Shown: positions 1 through 14,100, counted from the stretch's first letter. The stretch is 64,000 bases of DNA from Strigamia acuminata (GCA_949358305.1 OX442317.1:3786186-3850185), one strand, 5' to 3'. Numbers and translations are program-made. Notes: generated by a model not told the origin, from the letters alone.

Positions 1-258
1 TTATGTAAAAATAAAAACTCGCAAATTTACTTCGATGTGAACAACCATTGGCTTTTAATTTACATACAGAGCTACATTGGAAAAAAAATCATTCGTTGCC
101 AACATTAATCGGCAAAAAGATAAAGATTATTTACATTTAAAAATGACGTAAAAATTTCATGCATGAAGCAAAATCACAACGACAAAAACACACGCTTAAA
201 ACAAAACCACAACTGAATTTGAATAAATACAAACTAAACGAATTATTACACGTAAAAA

Positions 259-3200
259 TCATTTACTGGTGTGAGAACCTGGTCTATTTACGGACTGAGG
301 GAAGAAATTGAACACAGAGTTATTCGAATACGTCGAATTACAATTAAAAGCTGCCGACGAATGTTGAAAACCACGAATCGGCCGACCTGGAAACTGCTGT
401 ATATTTTTCACGTTTAAACTGCCCGAATCATTCCCACCATCGTCATCCATCCGGCTCTCACACTGTTCCTTCATGTGCGAAAATAGCGCGCATTTGGGAA
501 CAAAAGATGGAACTTTATCCCACAACTTACACAGCGCTTCACCGACACTCGGCTCAACTTCCTATTTAAATTTAAAAATTATTTACCCAACATATTTTTT
601 CCACTCAAATTTCAAAATACCTGTCCATCACGACTGATTTGAATTTTTCTATTTTCATTCCACGGATTTTGTAAATGTCGAGTACTTTGGAATGGAACGT
701 TAGCCCTTAAAAAAAATCCAAAAAAATGTAATTAATCAATTAATTTAATTAATTAATTTATGTTAAAATACCTTTTGATCCATTCAATTCGATAAACCTG
801 TCCCAAATTGGGTGCGGAAAACTCCGAGATCTTTTCGGCAATTAAATCGCACGTCAAATGTGCGTAACCCTGAAAATGTCCGCTGCCTTGCACCGAAAAA
901 ATCAAATACAATACTTTTCCTTCCTAAAAAAATTAAAAAAATAAATAAATAAATAAAATAAAATATTCAATTTTCCCACTTTAAGCGACTTCTGCAACTT
1001 GCGCTCCGTCGACGGCGTAAAAGCCCACACGCCACGAATCAACGACACCTCGATCATTTTCTGACTATTCGACTTGATGATGTAATATCTACAACTCCCA
1101 CCGGAGGACGACGAACAACCCAACAGCGATTCCTTCTCCGCGCACCCCGGCGGACTGGGACACGGACTGATGCTCGTGCTCCCGCAAATGCTGCTCGTTG
1201 AACGTATCGAACTCGAGTCGGATCTCTCATCCGACCCCCGCGAAAGACCTAAAAAAAATCACAAACAAATTAAAAAACCAAAAAAAAAAAAATGAACCTC
1301 CAAATCCAAAAAGAAACATCAAAAGCGTACGTGAAGATTCTTTTTTTTTGGGCGGCGAAGCGGACACAAACGGTTGGTTCTGAGGTCGAGGAGCAAAGCG
1401 ATTAGACTCCTGCGGCACAAAATCTTCGATCGACTCGTTAATGTCACCGGAAGTGCGCCGCATGCCAGTGGTTGCAGGAGTGCTCGAGAAATAATCGGTG
1501 GCTAAAGCGAAAGCAAAGCGTGCAGAATGATTGCGTACAAGAAAGGGAATAACCGAGTGCTCAAACTAAATCAAAAATCCATTTACCCATCGGTCGCGGT
1601 CGTTGGCCGATCCCCAGCGGTTGTTGCAGGCCCAACGCCTGTTCCTCGCTGCTTAAAATATTAATTATCGTACGAACAACCGCTTCGTCTACTTGAGACC
1701 ACGGTTTAGACGGCGCGCGCATGCGCCGCAAGAAGAGGGAATGCCATTTCTGACGTAGCTGCAAAGCCAAATGCACAGCCTGCGAGTAAAGACACACAAA
1801 ACGACGTTAAAACAATGCGAAAAATGCTTTTTTCTAACGTTTTATACCTCTGAATCGACGCGAAACGACACCCAGTCGTCGATTTTCAGCATCGCCTTTT
1901 GACTTTCGTTTTTTTCTTCAAATTCGCTGTCGCTGTCGTTGTCTTGATAGCCGTCGCCGCGCGCGCCGCTGTCCGCTTCCGTCACGGCATCGTGCGGTAA
2001 TCGCGCGGGGCCGGCGAACAACGCGATGGTTATGGGCGTTATGAGGGTGCAGCAACGAACGTGAGCCAATCTGCCAGCTCGTGTCATTTCTTCGTAGATC
2101 AACCAATCGGATGGCAACGATTCCACCACTTGAGAGTGGCTGCTGGCCACACTGGTCCGTGCGGACTTGGGTAGTTCGCTTAAAACGGTCGAGGGATGAA
2201 AACGAACTTTACTCTCCTTTCTGCAAAGGAAAAAAAAAAATTAATAAAAATTAAAAACACAAAAAAAATTTTTCTTTAATTTTTCAGCTTTTACTGCGTC
2301 ATCAGTTGAATCCGCTCGCGATCGACGCGAATCAAATTGGGATAAGTTCCGGCGCACAGAGCCGCTTTGACGACGGCCCAATTTTCCGAATTGGAATTCA
2401 GGTCACGAATATCGCCGCCGCCGCGCGCACGAACGAATCCGGATGCGCGTAACTGCCCCAACAGCTGCGTTCTGAGCAAACAAAACGATATTTAGCGACG
2501 TTAATCCATCAAAATCAACGAAATCACCTCATGCCGACGACAATCTCCATTGTGGCGGCGGAGAGGAAATTTTTCTCGCAAAAGGCTCTTTCCCATCCGT
2601 CACTGCGCGCCTTTTGCCACGCTTGAAACGCCCGTAATAGGGACATGTGGTCGCTGTACGTTCCGGCTGCCAGTTTCTTACGGGCGATGGCAGACGCTCG
2701 TTTTTGTGACGGCTGAGCCGGCAGAACGACTGAATAAATAAATAAATAAATTTATTAATTCTCGGAACAAAATTTCTTTGTCAAATCAACTTACAGGGAT
2801 CTCTGTAAGCTAATGCGCACACAATTGTCAAAATCGGATCCAGACATTTTAGAACGACCGAATATAACACCATTTTTCCTAATCGCGGCTCTATAGGTAA
2901 GTCGAGTAAATGATGTCCGAGTTCGGTTAAATCCTCCCACGGATCGAGCGCGTCTATCGTTTTCAGTAGCTGCACGGCATTTCTCGTCACCATAAATGCT
3001 GGTGGGTCGGGAGCTTTAGACAGGAAGTCAGCGATTGGTGTGTTTGGAGGTGCTAAGAGTTTCGTGTTTAAACATAATTCCTAAAAAAAAATTATTTTAA
3101 GTCTTTATAATTCCGTTCTTCGTCTAAAAACGACCATTTCAACGCATACAAGTGCATTTTTGAGTCTAAAAAACGGTTTTTGAGTCTAAAAAACGGTTTT

Positions 3201-6200
3201 TGAGACGAAAAACCGGTTTTTGAGTCTAAAAAACGGTTTTTCAGTCTAAAAGCCAGTTCTTGATTCTAAAAACCGGTTCTTAAGTCTAAAAACCGGTTCT
3301 TTTGAGTCTAAAAACCGGTTCTTGCGTCTACAAACCGGTTTTTGAGTATAAAAATGCATCATTGGGAGTGAAATTTCTAATATTTTTTAAAAATGGTTTA
3401 TTTACTTTGCAAAAACAAATTTAATACCTGTAATGGAAAACGAAGTATTTCAGGTTGTTGAAACTCCTGCAGATAACGATAACGAATTCTACTGAACAAG
3501 TGGTAACACAATCCGGGTTGACATCGACCCGATCTTCCCTTCCTTTGAACACTACTCGCTTTCGAAATCCAAACAGCTTTTAAAGTAGATACACCAGTCA
3601 ATGCATCATACGATTTCTTAAAAAAAAAATAATATATTAAATCCAAAAAAAACCAAAAAAATCCAAAATAAATTCCTCACTTCTTTAACTTTCCCCGAAT
3701 CGATCACAAAAACCACATCGTTGATAGTCACGCTTGTTTCCGCTATATTAGTTGCCAAAATAATTTTCCTCATTCCCTGCGGAGGGTTCTTGAACACCTT
3801 TTTCTGATCCACCGACTGCATGTTCGAATGCAGCGTGTACAAAATGAACCTGCAAAAACAAAAAACATCAATCAAAAACTCCACACAGCTCAATGTATTT
3901 ATTATTTCACTTGGATGTGTCTGCAAATCGTTTGTCGTCGCATAAAATGCGATCGCGCAAGCCGACAATTTCGTCATAACCCGGCAAAAAAATCAAAACA
4001 GCGCCTTCTTCTTGACTGGTGTGAATTTTATAAAGCAGACACATAATCAGATCGATGTCCACTTTCTCGTCATCGAATCCGTGGTGATAAATATTCAGGA
4101 GTTCCTTATCCTCTTCGGTCAAATGCGAATCTTTCGACATTTTAATTAATTCCGACGTGTCGCTGTACGACGCTTCGCAGGCCGTAATGTGCGCTTCGAG
4201 AAGCTCGACGATGCTGCTATTATTGAATTTGTGACCCCAATCAAGTGCGGTCCAATCGTTCGACGCTCGCACGTTGATATTTGCTCCCAAATTCAACAAC
4301 TGTTCAACGGTGTTCAGACAACCGCGACCTGCCGCCACCATTAGCGGAGTTGCGCTCGTCTCGCTGTGTTGGTAATCGACTAAAAATATAATAAAATAAA
4401 AATCAACGTTAAAAAAACGCAATTTTATCACAAAAATTCTACCGGAAACGTTCTCGGTCATGATAACGTTCATCAATTGCGTGAATGCTTCTTCCGTGCC
4501 CGATAACCACGCTTTGCTTATACATTGGTCCATTTCAGCGGCCAGCCAAGGCTCAGGTTCGGTTTTTTCCGATATCATCTGCAAATTGTAGCGAATTTTT
4601 AGTACAAATTTGAATTTCGTCGTCGTTTTGCGCATTACATCTAACGCTCTGGGTGAAATGGCGCCTCTGTCGCAGATGACTTCTAATTTTTTGTTTTGAT
4701 CGGTCGACGTGGAAGGCAAGACGGGCATGTTGCACCAATCGATCAAACTCTTTGATTGGTTTTTCATCTTGTCCAACTCGTTTTTGTACTTCATCATGGA
4801 CTTGCTGGTAAAACCAGTGCTGCAAATTAACAAAATTTAAAATTTAAAATTTCATTTGTTGGAGGAAAAACTCCTCACCATTTCAAAATGTCTTCCAAAT
4901 ATAATTCCTGCACGTCGTGGACACTTCCAGGGACTAACAACAACAAAAATTGATCAAATTCAATCGTCGTGATGATCGGATGAATCAATTCTTACTATTA
5001 ATAACGGGGCAGCCGTTAAAATATTTAACAAAAAGCTGAATGTCTAACACAGCGCTCATCAAAACCAACTTCAAATTACGGAACTTTGCTAAACAATCGC
5101 GCAGAATGATGAGCAAAAAATCGCTAAATCGATCCCGTTCGTGAATTTCATCCTAGAAAACAAAATACCAACAAAAATTAATGCGGAGTTCGTTTCGTCA
5201 ACTAAATAAATAAAACTCACAACTATCACATGAGTAACGGTCGCCAAAGCGGAATCCCCACCAATAAGCGTTCGCAATAAAACCCCATTCGTGCAAAAAG
5301 TGAGCAACGTTTTTGGAGATACACGACTCTCCAATCGGATTTGGTAACCGATCGTTTGACCGATTTTTTCATCTCTTTCCAAAGCAACCCTTTCGGCAAT
5401 CGTCAATGCCGAAATCCTTCGCGGTTGCGTGCAAATAATTCGGCACGGTTTGTTTTTAGCTTGACAAGTATCCAAAATAAACTGCGGAATCTTAAAAAAA
5501 ACAAAAAATTAAATTAAATTAATTCAAGCAAAATCAGAAGAAAAAAAAATACTTGAGTAGTTTTTCCACATCCGGTATCGCCAGACACTAAAACAATTTG
5601 GTTCTGCTCAATAGTATTAACCACTTCGTCCTTAATTTTCCAAACAGGTAACGATTCGCGAAACGAATTTAGTTCCGAATGACCTCGAGACGGCGGAACT
5701 TGCGGGATCCCGTTATTCAATCGGCCAGTTGTTCGATTAATCTCATGCCCTAATTGGAATTAATTGAATTAATGAATTAATGAATTAATGAATTGAACCT
5801 TCTTCGGGTAAAAGTCGATCGCGCTCAGTCAACGGCAATAATTCCTGTCTTTCCTTATTAGTCACGGGAAATCTTTGCAATAACGATATGATGTGTTGAC
5901 GAGACACTCGAGCCAATTGAAATACGGCGTCAGCTTGAACGATAGTCGAACCTTCTTTTTTATAAACTGTTAAAAATCGATTGGCGCCTTTCCTGAAGTC
6001 AGAAAACAAATTAAAAACTCATTCGATCGATCCAATTAAAGATTTATCACTATATACCCTCTGCTTTTCGATTTTAATCCCAAATCTAACGCTAATCCGT
6101 GGATAAATGCCCGTTCCAGGGACGTTAGTGACGACGGAAATTCATATTCTGTAAATAAAATAAACAACAAAATTTTAGAAATTAATTTTTTTTGTAAATA

Positions 6201-6316
6201 TTTCCATTTTCACCTTTCTGTTCTTCCGTTAACCGGAATTTCTGCAAGGTGAGTGTAACGGCAATTCGTAAATCTTCTCCCACGCAAACGTCCTTGTTTC
6301 CTTTGGTTTTCGTCAT
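259..6316 (-). CDS. YTHDC2: YTHDC2-like 3'-5' RNA helicase with R3H, ankyrin and YTH domains
   Basis: Multi-exon gene. The start ATG at 6316 opens a short exon ([11 protein letters not shown]) and leads into an R3H domain (about 6212-5785). The helicase core follows: Walker [12 protein letters not shown] near 5590, DEIH box with HERD near 5150, motif III as SAV near 5055. Two ankyrin-like repeats ([19 protein letters not shown], about 4350-4200) split the two RecA lobes, which is diagnostic of YTHDC2. Lobe 2 has [11 protein letters not shown] (about 3750) and QRKGRSGR (about 3550), followed by an HA2-like region (about 2990-2290). The YTH domain is at about 1110-660 ([24 protein letters not shown]). 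The last exon, 259-561, carries [19 protein letters not shown] and a low-complexity tail of about 70 residues ending GSHTSK; as remembered, the human protein stops near LWERLP. The family binds m6A RNA and promotes germline mRNA turnover. The second YTH cage Trp is Phe here. Head to head with PMVK. Confidence 0.93.
3155..3360. repeat. 20-bp minisatellite in a YTHDC2 intron
   Basis: About ten units of gagtctaaaaaacggttttt, with later units drifting to accggttcttgagtctaaaa. It lies between the exon that ends near 3080 and the one that starts near 3600. The flanks tgcatttttgag and aaaaatgcatca are loosely inverted. Confidence 0.9.
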
Positions 6317-6619
6317 TTTAATTGCATGCTCTGGTCGAATACAAAACAAAATTTCAAACAAACCAACAAATTAAGTTAAGCCTGATTCTGCAAATAAAAA
6401 TTCAAATCAATAAATATCACACACGAATGTTCGGTAAAATTTAAAATTTCCATTTGCCACGCAAAATTTATACTAGATTTCTATTTTTTAAACCGATTCA
6501 TTTTTATTAGAATTTTAACGAATATGCAGGCGGTGATCGAATTAGTACGGATCTGTATTTAAGCGGCAGAAAAAGCGGAGGCGCATCGCTTTGTGCAGAC
6601 AGGTGTTGTTGTTCTTTTA
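6317..6619. promoter_or_regulatory. Bidirectional promoter region between YTHDC2 and PMVK
   Basis: 303 bp separate the two divergent start codons, so both core promoters and both 5' UTRs must lie here, unless upstream UTR exons were missed. No TATA box is obvious. The stretch is AT-rich on the YTHDC2 side and GC-richer near 6560-6600, just before the PMVK start. Confidence 0.6.
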
Positions 6620-7776
6620 ATGGCTCAGAACCCGTACTTCGTTTTGCTGATCAGTGGCAAACGGAAATGTGGCAAAGATTACCTTGCAGACAAACTAGTG
6701 GAGCTGTAAGTACTAATTTCTCGTTAATCGATCAACATCGCGCGAAGTAAATAAGTTAGGATATCTGCGCAACCCATTTTGTTTTCGCACGAATCTTCGT
6801 CTTGCGCCGCTACGCGCGCTGTAATGAAGATTTGAAAATAATTATTTCACCAAATAAAAACTCACGCTTCCTACAATTAGAAAAAATAAAAATCCTGTTC
6901 AAATTTCACTATCTTAAATCGTACAATAACAACCTCTTAACTCGAACAAACACGTTGCCGCAATAAATAGATTTCTTTTCCGTCACTCGATGGCGCCACT
7001 GTAAATTTGAATTAAATTTTTAAAAAACTTGCAGATTAAATCAATAAAAAACAGAGTGGATGCTGTGGAAAAATTAATACAGAGATCCCTAATATACTAA
7101 TTGATATACTAATTGTTTGATTTCAGATTTGGGCACCAGCATTTAGTGTGCAAAATCACCATTTCCGCGCCACTCAAAACAGAATACGCGAATGTAACTC
7201 GTAAGAAAACATTTAAAAAAATTCACACAAACTGAAAAACCAACTTTCCATCTCTCAGAAATACGGTTTGGATTCGTGTCGACTGATGGAATCGAGCGCA
7301 TACAAGGAGGAATTCCGGGAAGCGATGATAAAATGGGGCGAAAAGATCCGGATAGAAGACCCCGGCTATTTCTGCAGGAAAGCGATCGAACAGACGAAAG
7401 CCATTCAGTTTCCCATTTGGGTCATCACCGACATCAGACGACAGACAGATTTGGACTACTTCCAAAACACATTCGGAGACAAAGTGAAAACAGTGCGAAT
7501 AATGGCCGAAGATAACATCCGACAACAACGACATTGGGCCTACACACACGGTCACTTCCAATAAATAAATAAACAAAAAAATCAATCAATTAATTAATTA
7601 ATTTTAATTAAACAGGAGTGGATGATGCCGAGTCGGAATGCGATTTGGACAACGTTTCATCTTGGAATTGGATTGTAAACAACAGTGGTAATGACAGTGC
7701 TGTCATGAAAACGCTTCAAGAGATCAAAGATAAAGCGGAGGCAATCGTTCCCCCCTTTGTTTATAACATGTTATAG
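6620..7776 (+). CDS. PMVK: Phosphomevalonate kinase, animal type
   Basis: Four exons: 6620-6705, 7127-7193, 7259-7550 and 7616-7776. All phases check and give about 201 residues. The start MAQNPYFVLLISGKRKCGKD carries the P-loop (GKRKxGKD) of the animal-type enzyme, which belongs to the nucleoside-monophosphate-kinase fold. Further family blocks are SSAYKEEFREAMIKWGEK, DPGYFCRKA, PIWVITDIRRQTDL and GVDDAESECDLDN. The enzyme phosphorylates mevalonate-5-phosphate to the diphosphate in the mevalonate (isoprenoid/sterol) pathway, in cytosol or peroxisome. The exon 2 donor is gtaact at 7194: a later gtaag at 7201 would break the frame, whereas 7194 restores ANKYGLDS. The protein ends in PPFVYNML. 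Divergent from YTHDC2. Confidence 0.95.
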
Positions 7777-7796
7777 CGTGCAATCACTTGTCAGCA

Positions 7797-7802
7797 ATAA
7801 AA
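7797..7802 (+). other. PMVK polyadenylation signal
   Basis: AATAAA lies 20 bp after the PMVK stop codon, followed by an AT-rich downstream region. Confidence 0.6.
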
Positions 7803-10800
7803 TATCTGTAATTAGTAATTGAAATAAAAATTTATTTTTGCACTTTTCACTTTTTGTGATAAAAAAATAATTAAAATCTCACTTTTTTTGCCTTTGTCAG
7901 ACACGTGCGTGTCAAACGCAGTCGACCGAGTGACCACAAACAGTCATAATAACTGCTTATCTAACACAACAAAAAATAATGAAAAAATATGTGATTAGTA
8001 TAATTTGAACAAACTCCCCCTTATGCTTCACCGCAGCGCATTGCGCATCAAAAATACCAAACGATGGGAAAACGGGCTGACATTCCTGTTGTGCGACATC
8101 CTGGAGTAATTTAGGGATGCTTCACGGCCCCTCCAAGCCCGTGACAAGAAGGAATTACTCTGACAATAGTCCACTTTGGAGTCACTCGTGAGTTTCCATC
8201 GCCCTTGCTAATTTATGTGAAATTTCGAGGCCACGAGGATTCCATGTCGACCAAAATGAAAAAATCCTGCGGTTCGTCGCGTGTTTGCAACCAGCACGCA
8301 CACCACTCGTCCTACTGCAGTTTTAATTGTAAAATCCTTCGAAAAATGTCACGCAGTAGCACCAGCTTGAGTATAAACACGAAAGCAAAGACCAAACGTA
8401 GTAATAACACAATAAAATGTTTATTTCCTTGTGAAATACATTAATGTATGCTATAACATGTATACAGTAGTGTTTTAAAGTGTACAGAATTCTTATAATG
8501 TGTAATTCCGACTCTTTTTTCATCTTTTTAAATCTTTATATTATTTATTTATTTATTTATTTTACTTCTGTTAGTCTTCAACAATTTGAAAACGCGATAA
8601 ATTCCTTTGTCATAAAAAACTGTGAAAATTAAAACTTCAACAATTAATTGACTACGATAAAAAGCCGTGAAATTCCTTAAACTGGAAGTCAAAAACACAA
8701 TCAACTGTTTTACAAGTATACACTATAATACACGATTTTTATAATTTTTTTTCTTAATTAATTAATTTATTTATTCGTCTCCTTCTTCTAATAAAAACCT
8801 TTTTCCACCCGATTTCACTTTCAAAAATTCTAAAATAAACGAGAGAGTGAAAGATAGAAATCTAACACACACATTCATCGGAACAACAACGTACAATTAT
8901 TATTATTATTATTATTAATTAATTAATTATTTAATTATTTATTATTAATTATTATTATTATTATAAGTATTTTTCGATCTACAATCATTTTGCCTTTCTT
9001 TTGATATTTTTTAATTTTTTTCCTCTCAATAATAAGCAGTTTGATATGAAGAGTGCTTAATTAAGTACAACTAATGTAAAAATCTGATTTTCTTAATACA
9101 TATATTTGTATGTGTACACTACGTTAGGAGTGACCGTTAGTAATTACTAGTATTATTATTATTATTATTAGTCGTTATAGATTATTATTTACATTGTCTT
9201 CAAGTGCATAGGTTCAACAATGGGACAAAATTAACATTTCTGCTCATCCCTTTGTACAAATTGAGAAATTATTGCTTGTTCGTACAAATAATAAACAATA
9301 AAAATCCAACCAAACAAAACAAACAAAACAAAAATAAATCCAACCTTTTTTCCTATTTCTTAGCTAAATATTACGAGGAAACAAACAATATTGCCAAGTA
9401 ATGCACGGACGGATAAACATCCAACCTAAAAGATTAACTAATTAACTAACAAAAATTAACTAATTAACTAACCTCAATTAAACCTAAAAAAACAATTTGA
9501 CAAAAAAACCAAAACTCTCGACTAGTTTTGTCCCACCTAGAAATAATTCTTTTGTATCCACTGCAATCTACAACTACTTTTTTTTCTTTGTCTTATGAGC
9601 AAAGTACAAAATAGTAATGCTTTATGCACAAGCCTATTTTTATTTTATTTTTATTTTTTAAACTTTCTATATTTAAATCCATTCATATTAATTTTTATTG
9701 AATTCTTTTCATGTCTATAGAAAATCAAAAAATCACTTTTTTCATTGTCCATTCTTTTGTTCCCTTTCCCCCGTCGTCGAAAATAATAACTTTTCCTTAC
9801 AATTACTATCATAAATACCAATATAGTCTCGTAGTAAAATGTATAAAATGCCATTCTGTACAAACAAAACAATAAACAAACACGCAAAATAAAATTAAAT
9901 ACAAAATAACCAATAGATGCGTTGAATCCAGCACTAAACCTCTAAAAATCGCCAACGAAATGGATCGACACAAGTACAACTCTTGCCATTGCAATTTGCA
10001 TGATCATTCCTAGGAACTGTGAATCCCCGTCCTCAAACTCGTCAATACAAACTAGATAAAGTCGTGTGCAGATGGAAGCGCGCAGCGATCATCACCAGTT
10101 CCACCGAGAGCTATTCAAACTCCCTCTGGTGGTTTCACGAAATGCTCTGCCTCTTACGTCCCACTTTATTTTGCCTCGCAGTTCCATTAGTAATGCATCA
10201 CAATTCACCCATTAAACATATAAACGCTCCGCCGGCTCCCGCCTATACAATTTCATTTTATATATATATATATATTTTAATTATCCCATCATCTAATTAT
10301 ACAAATACACGAGATTAGAATATTAGAATGGACTCGACTCGTCCTTAAATTTCATCCAAAAACCAGACGACACGATCGTGCGACTCGAATAAATACTATA
10401 TACAAGATTGAACGCATCTATTACTCAAATAATTAATTAATTTCCATAATCCATCTACTTAATTAAATATAAACCCAAAAAATAAACAAAAAAGTCGTTA
10501 CTTTGACTTAACTGAAATAAAGCGGCCATTAACAGCAGCAGCAACAACAAAAACGTTTTATCACAATCTTCGTCTTCGTCGTAAACAGCAGCAGTAGTAA
10601 TGTCATGTCAGCGGTACTACGGCACTAAAGCGCACATGGTGAACTACGATGAACCCTTCCTGGTACTCAAACCGTTGTGGTATATATATATACATACACA
10701 ACCCAAAAAACAAACAAAAACAATAAAACAAATTAAAAAATTAACATAAATCAAACCAAAAACCAAACCAATCAATCACGTTCAGATAACCCAGTGTAGG

Positions 10801-11114
10801 AACGTAAAATTCCGGTCTACGCTGGTGTTTTCTACGTTTAAAAGGCGACTATTAACAAAGTGAGGTTTCGTTTTGTGTTGTTGTTTGTTTTCCGGTGGCT
10901 GTCATACACCTAGGAATAAATTCCGACTAGTACTAGACGACTGTGAAGTCAGTCAGTCAGTCCAGAGCCCCACAGTCGAGCACGGTGCATGACGATTGAC
11001 GAGTGCAACGCGTATATCCGGTATCACTTGAATTCATCACTAAGTTGGCACGAGTAAGTTTAGAATGCCGATATCTAGAGAGAGTCAGGCAGAGAGAGAG
11101 CGCCCAGCACCTTT
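7803..11114. other. Gene-free stretch, 3' ends of PMVK and NCKX converge
   Basis: No open frame here resembles a protein. PMVK reads in from the left and NCKX from the right, so much of the right part is probably the NCKX 3' UTR. Many TTTATT motifs (AATAAA on the minus strand), for example near 8419, could serve as its poly(A) signal. The sequence is very AT-rich with simple repeats. A GC-balanced patch at 8030-8200 was not identified. Confidence 0.5.
8896..8964. repeat. TTA/TAAT microsatellite
   Basis: Nearly pure runs of tta/att and aatt triplet-tetramer repeats. A shorter relative lies at 9151-9171. Confidence 0.85.
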
Positions 11115-14100
11115 TTAAATGGGACACTCGAGCCAGTGATATTCAAATAATAAACTGACGGCCAGAAACACGAAGTACAGTGCGAACATGATGACACCTA
11201 GTGTTTTGTTCATGCGCCATTTAAAACAAGCGATCGCTACGATCACGAATAAGAGCATGGCAAACAGAATCACGATCGAACACGCCATTCCGGCGCTGTC
11301 CACTACGACTGGTGTTCCTGGGTTAGCTATACTGTACAACAACCACGGAAACGGAAGGCTGCAAATTCAAATAAATACAAATTCAAATAAAAATAAAAAT
11401 TTAAATCCAATTTATTTCAATTTATCCATTCATTACCCTACGGTGACGTCAAAAATGTTGCTGCCAATGGAACTGGACACGGCCATGTCGCCCAAACCCT
11501 TTCGGGCGACTATCACACTCGTGATTAGATCGGGGATCGAAGTGCCAGCGGCCAGGAACGTCAAACCCATTACCTGTCAATCAAAATCTCACATTTCAGC
11601 GCCTGCTCCAGCTCCGCCCTCCAACTTGACGCCTTTGACTCACTTCATTAGGCACGCCCAAAGTTTCGCCGGTTATAGACGCCCACCACACCATCAAATA
11701 CGAATAAATGGCGATCCAGACGATACTCCCGATAAACGTAAATGGAAAATACTTCTTCTTTTCCTAAAAATAACAAACAATAACAAACCGTTTTCAACAA
11801 TTAAAACTGTACACATTTTACCTGTCTCCTAGTATCAGGTAGTGTAAGCCATAAGGGGATGGTGATGGGTGCAAGAAGGACGTACGAAATCCTCTTCCTC
11901 GTCGTCTTGGGCCAACTCAAATCCAACGCTTCGTGCTCGCCCTCCTCCTCCTCGATTTGCTACATAAAAATGAATGAATGAATTAAATTCTTTTGCATTT
12001 TTGGATTTGTAGATTTACTGCTTCGGTGCGAGGATCTTCGGCGGCAACGGTGGTGGCAGCCGCGCCGTCTGCTTCGGCGATCACGTGGTTGAGGCTGTTG
12101 CTCTGCGTGACGGCGTCCACCGACGCTTTTCGCTTGGCAAGAAGGTCGAGCGAGGACTTGCGCCGTCCGACGCGGATGATGCGGCTCACCTCGCGCACCC
12201 CTGTTGCGGCGGGCATCGAATCTTCGGGATTCTCGTTGCTACTCAAATGGCTCATCTCGGTTTCCTGGCTGTACTGGCCGGAGTCCCCGCTTTCGAGGGC
12301 CGTTGCCGCCTGCGCATGTCCCTCGGTCCCGTGGGGCGACAGTGACGCTTTTCCGTACTCGCTGTCCGTCGGCGTCCCTGCGGTGGTCCCCGGCGTCTTG
12401 GTGGCGTCCAGGAGGACTTTGAGCGATGCGATGGCATGATTCTGCGTCGCTTTTTCGTCCACCACTCCTGTAGGGGACGAACCTGTCATCAACTGCTACG
12501 GTTATTATCATGAGAAAGTGCAAACGACAAACAACAACAATTTTGGCCCAACCAATACTGGTTGATACTGGTTTTCGCTTTTACGAACGCCATTGACGAC
12601 TGACGAGACGACGGCAGCACAGCAGCAACCACAGCCATTTTACGACAGTCTACGTCTGCAACAACTCAACTACATACTCATACTGTACATTCATGCAACC
12701 TAAAATGCTCAACAGGAAAAATACACAAGTCTTTTGCTCTTAGTTTTCCGACTCATCGTCGTTTCTGCCCACAAACCAAATACAATATTTTACCGATTAA
12801 GAGTTTCCCTCGTTTTGTAACCAAACAGGAAACGGTTAATGAAACATTCGTCGATGATGATGGTTATTTAGAATTTAGATAGAAAATTTAAAAAAAAAAG
12901 TGAAATTTCAATAAAAAATAAAATTTTAATCAAAAAAGTGAAATTTTAATCAAAAAAGTGAAATTTTAATCAAAAAAGTGAAATTTTAATCAAAAAAGTG
13001 AAATTTTAATCAAAAAAGTGAAATTTTAATGGAAAAAGTAAAATTTCAATGGAAAAAAGTAAAATTTCAATAGAAAAAAGTGAAATTTCAATGGAAAAAA
13101 GTGAAATTTCAATGGAAAAAAGTGAAATTTTAATGGAAAAAAGTGAAATTTCAATAAAAAAAAGGTGACATTTCAATGGAACAAAGTGAAATTTCAATAA
13201 AAAAAAAGGTGACATTTCAATGGAACAAAGTGAAATTTCAATGAAATAATTGAAATTTCAATGGAAAAAAGTAAAATTTCAATGAAATAATTGAAATTTC
13301 AATGGAAAAAAGTGAAATTTAAATAAAAAAAAGGTGACATTTCAATGAAAAAAGTGAAATTTCAATGGAAAAATTAAAATTCCAATCAAAATATGGTATA
13401 GGAGCCGCCCTCGATTAAGAGCCGCGGCTCAGAGTAAAATATGGTAATCAAATTCGCCACACTTTGGAGAGATTTCCACACACCCAAGAGATATTTGCAA
13501 TCATTATTAACATGGCTGTGCCAACACATGTTCAATTGGAACGTACTACCTGTTGGTAAGCTCGCACCAAATCAAGCCCTGGGTTAGCCTATATTAACTT
13601 GGGATGATTGCCTACAAAATGATTAGGTTAATGCCTACGCACCATGAATTTAAATAACCACATATCCCGGTTATATGTGCCAATAGACAATCAACTGACC
13701 GTGCGCACGTAATTCTGTTCGCATAACTGAATGTGGGTGTCGCGAAATGGCCCGAAACATACTTCTGCCATTTTGCACTAGGCTATATAGTCAAACCTCG
13801 TTATAACGAATAGTTAAAAATGGTTTGGTTGGTTAGTTGGCCATAAAACACCATGTTAAAAAATCTTAACATAACGAACCAACTAACCCTTGCGATTCAT
13901 TAGAGAGTTTGCGGGATGCATTTTTCCCTTATTTTTCTCTACGTTACACTATTTTAGTGCCATGTCAAGGGAAAAATCTTTAGTGTACCGCTTTCAACAC
14001 TAAATTAAAATATAGCGCAGCCAATCAGAATTGAGAACACTATATTGTTAACTCTGCCCATTGCAAATGGTGATTATTTTGTTGTCCCGATCAAACACAT

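Noticed and set aside
12483-12500. Alternative upstream acceptor for the NCKX loop exon (reading [10 protein letters not shown])
   Set aside because: It would enter in phase 0, but the preceding exon ends in phase 1; the acceptor at 12468 gives [11 protein letters not shown] in phase and matches the family.
11983-12523. Several plus- and minus-strand frames over the NCKX loop exon
   Set aside because: Shadows of the GC-rich NCKX exon 12019-12467; only the frame containing [20 protein letters not shown] joins its neighbours in phase.
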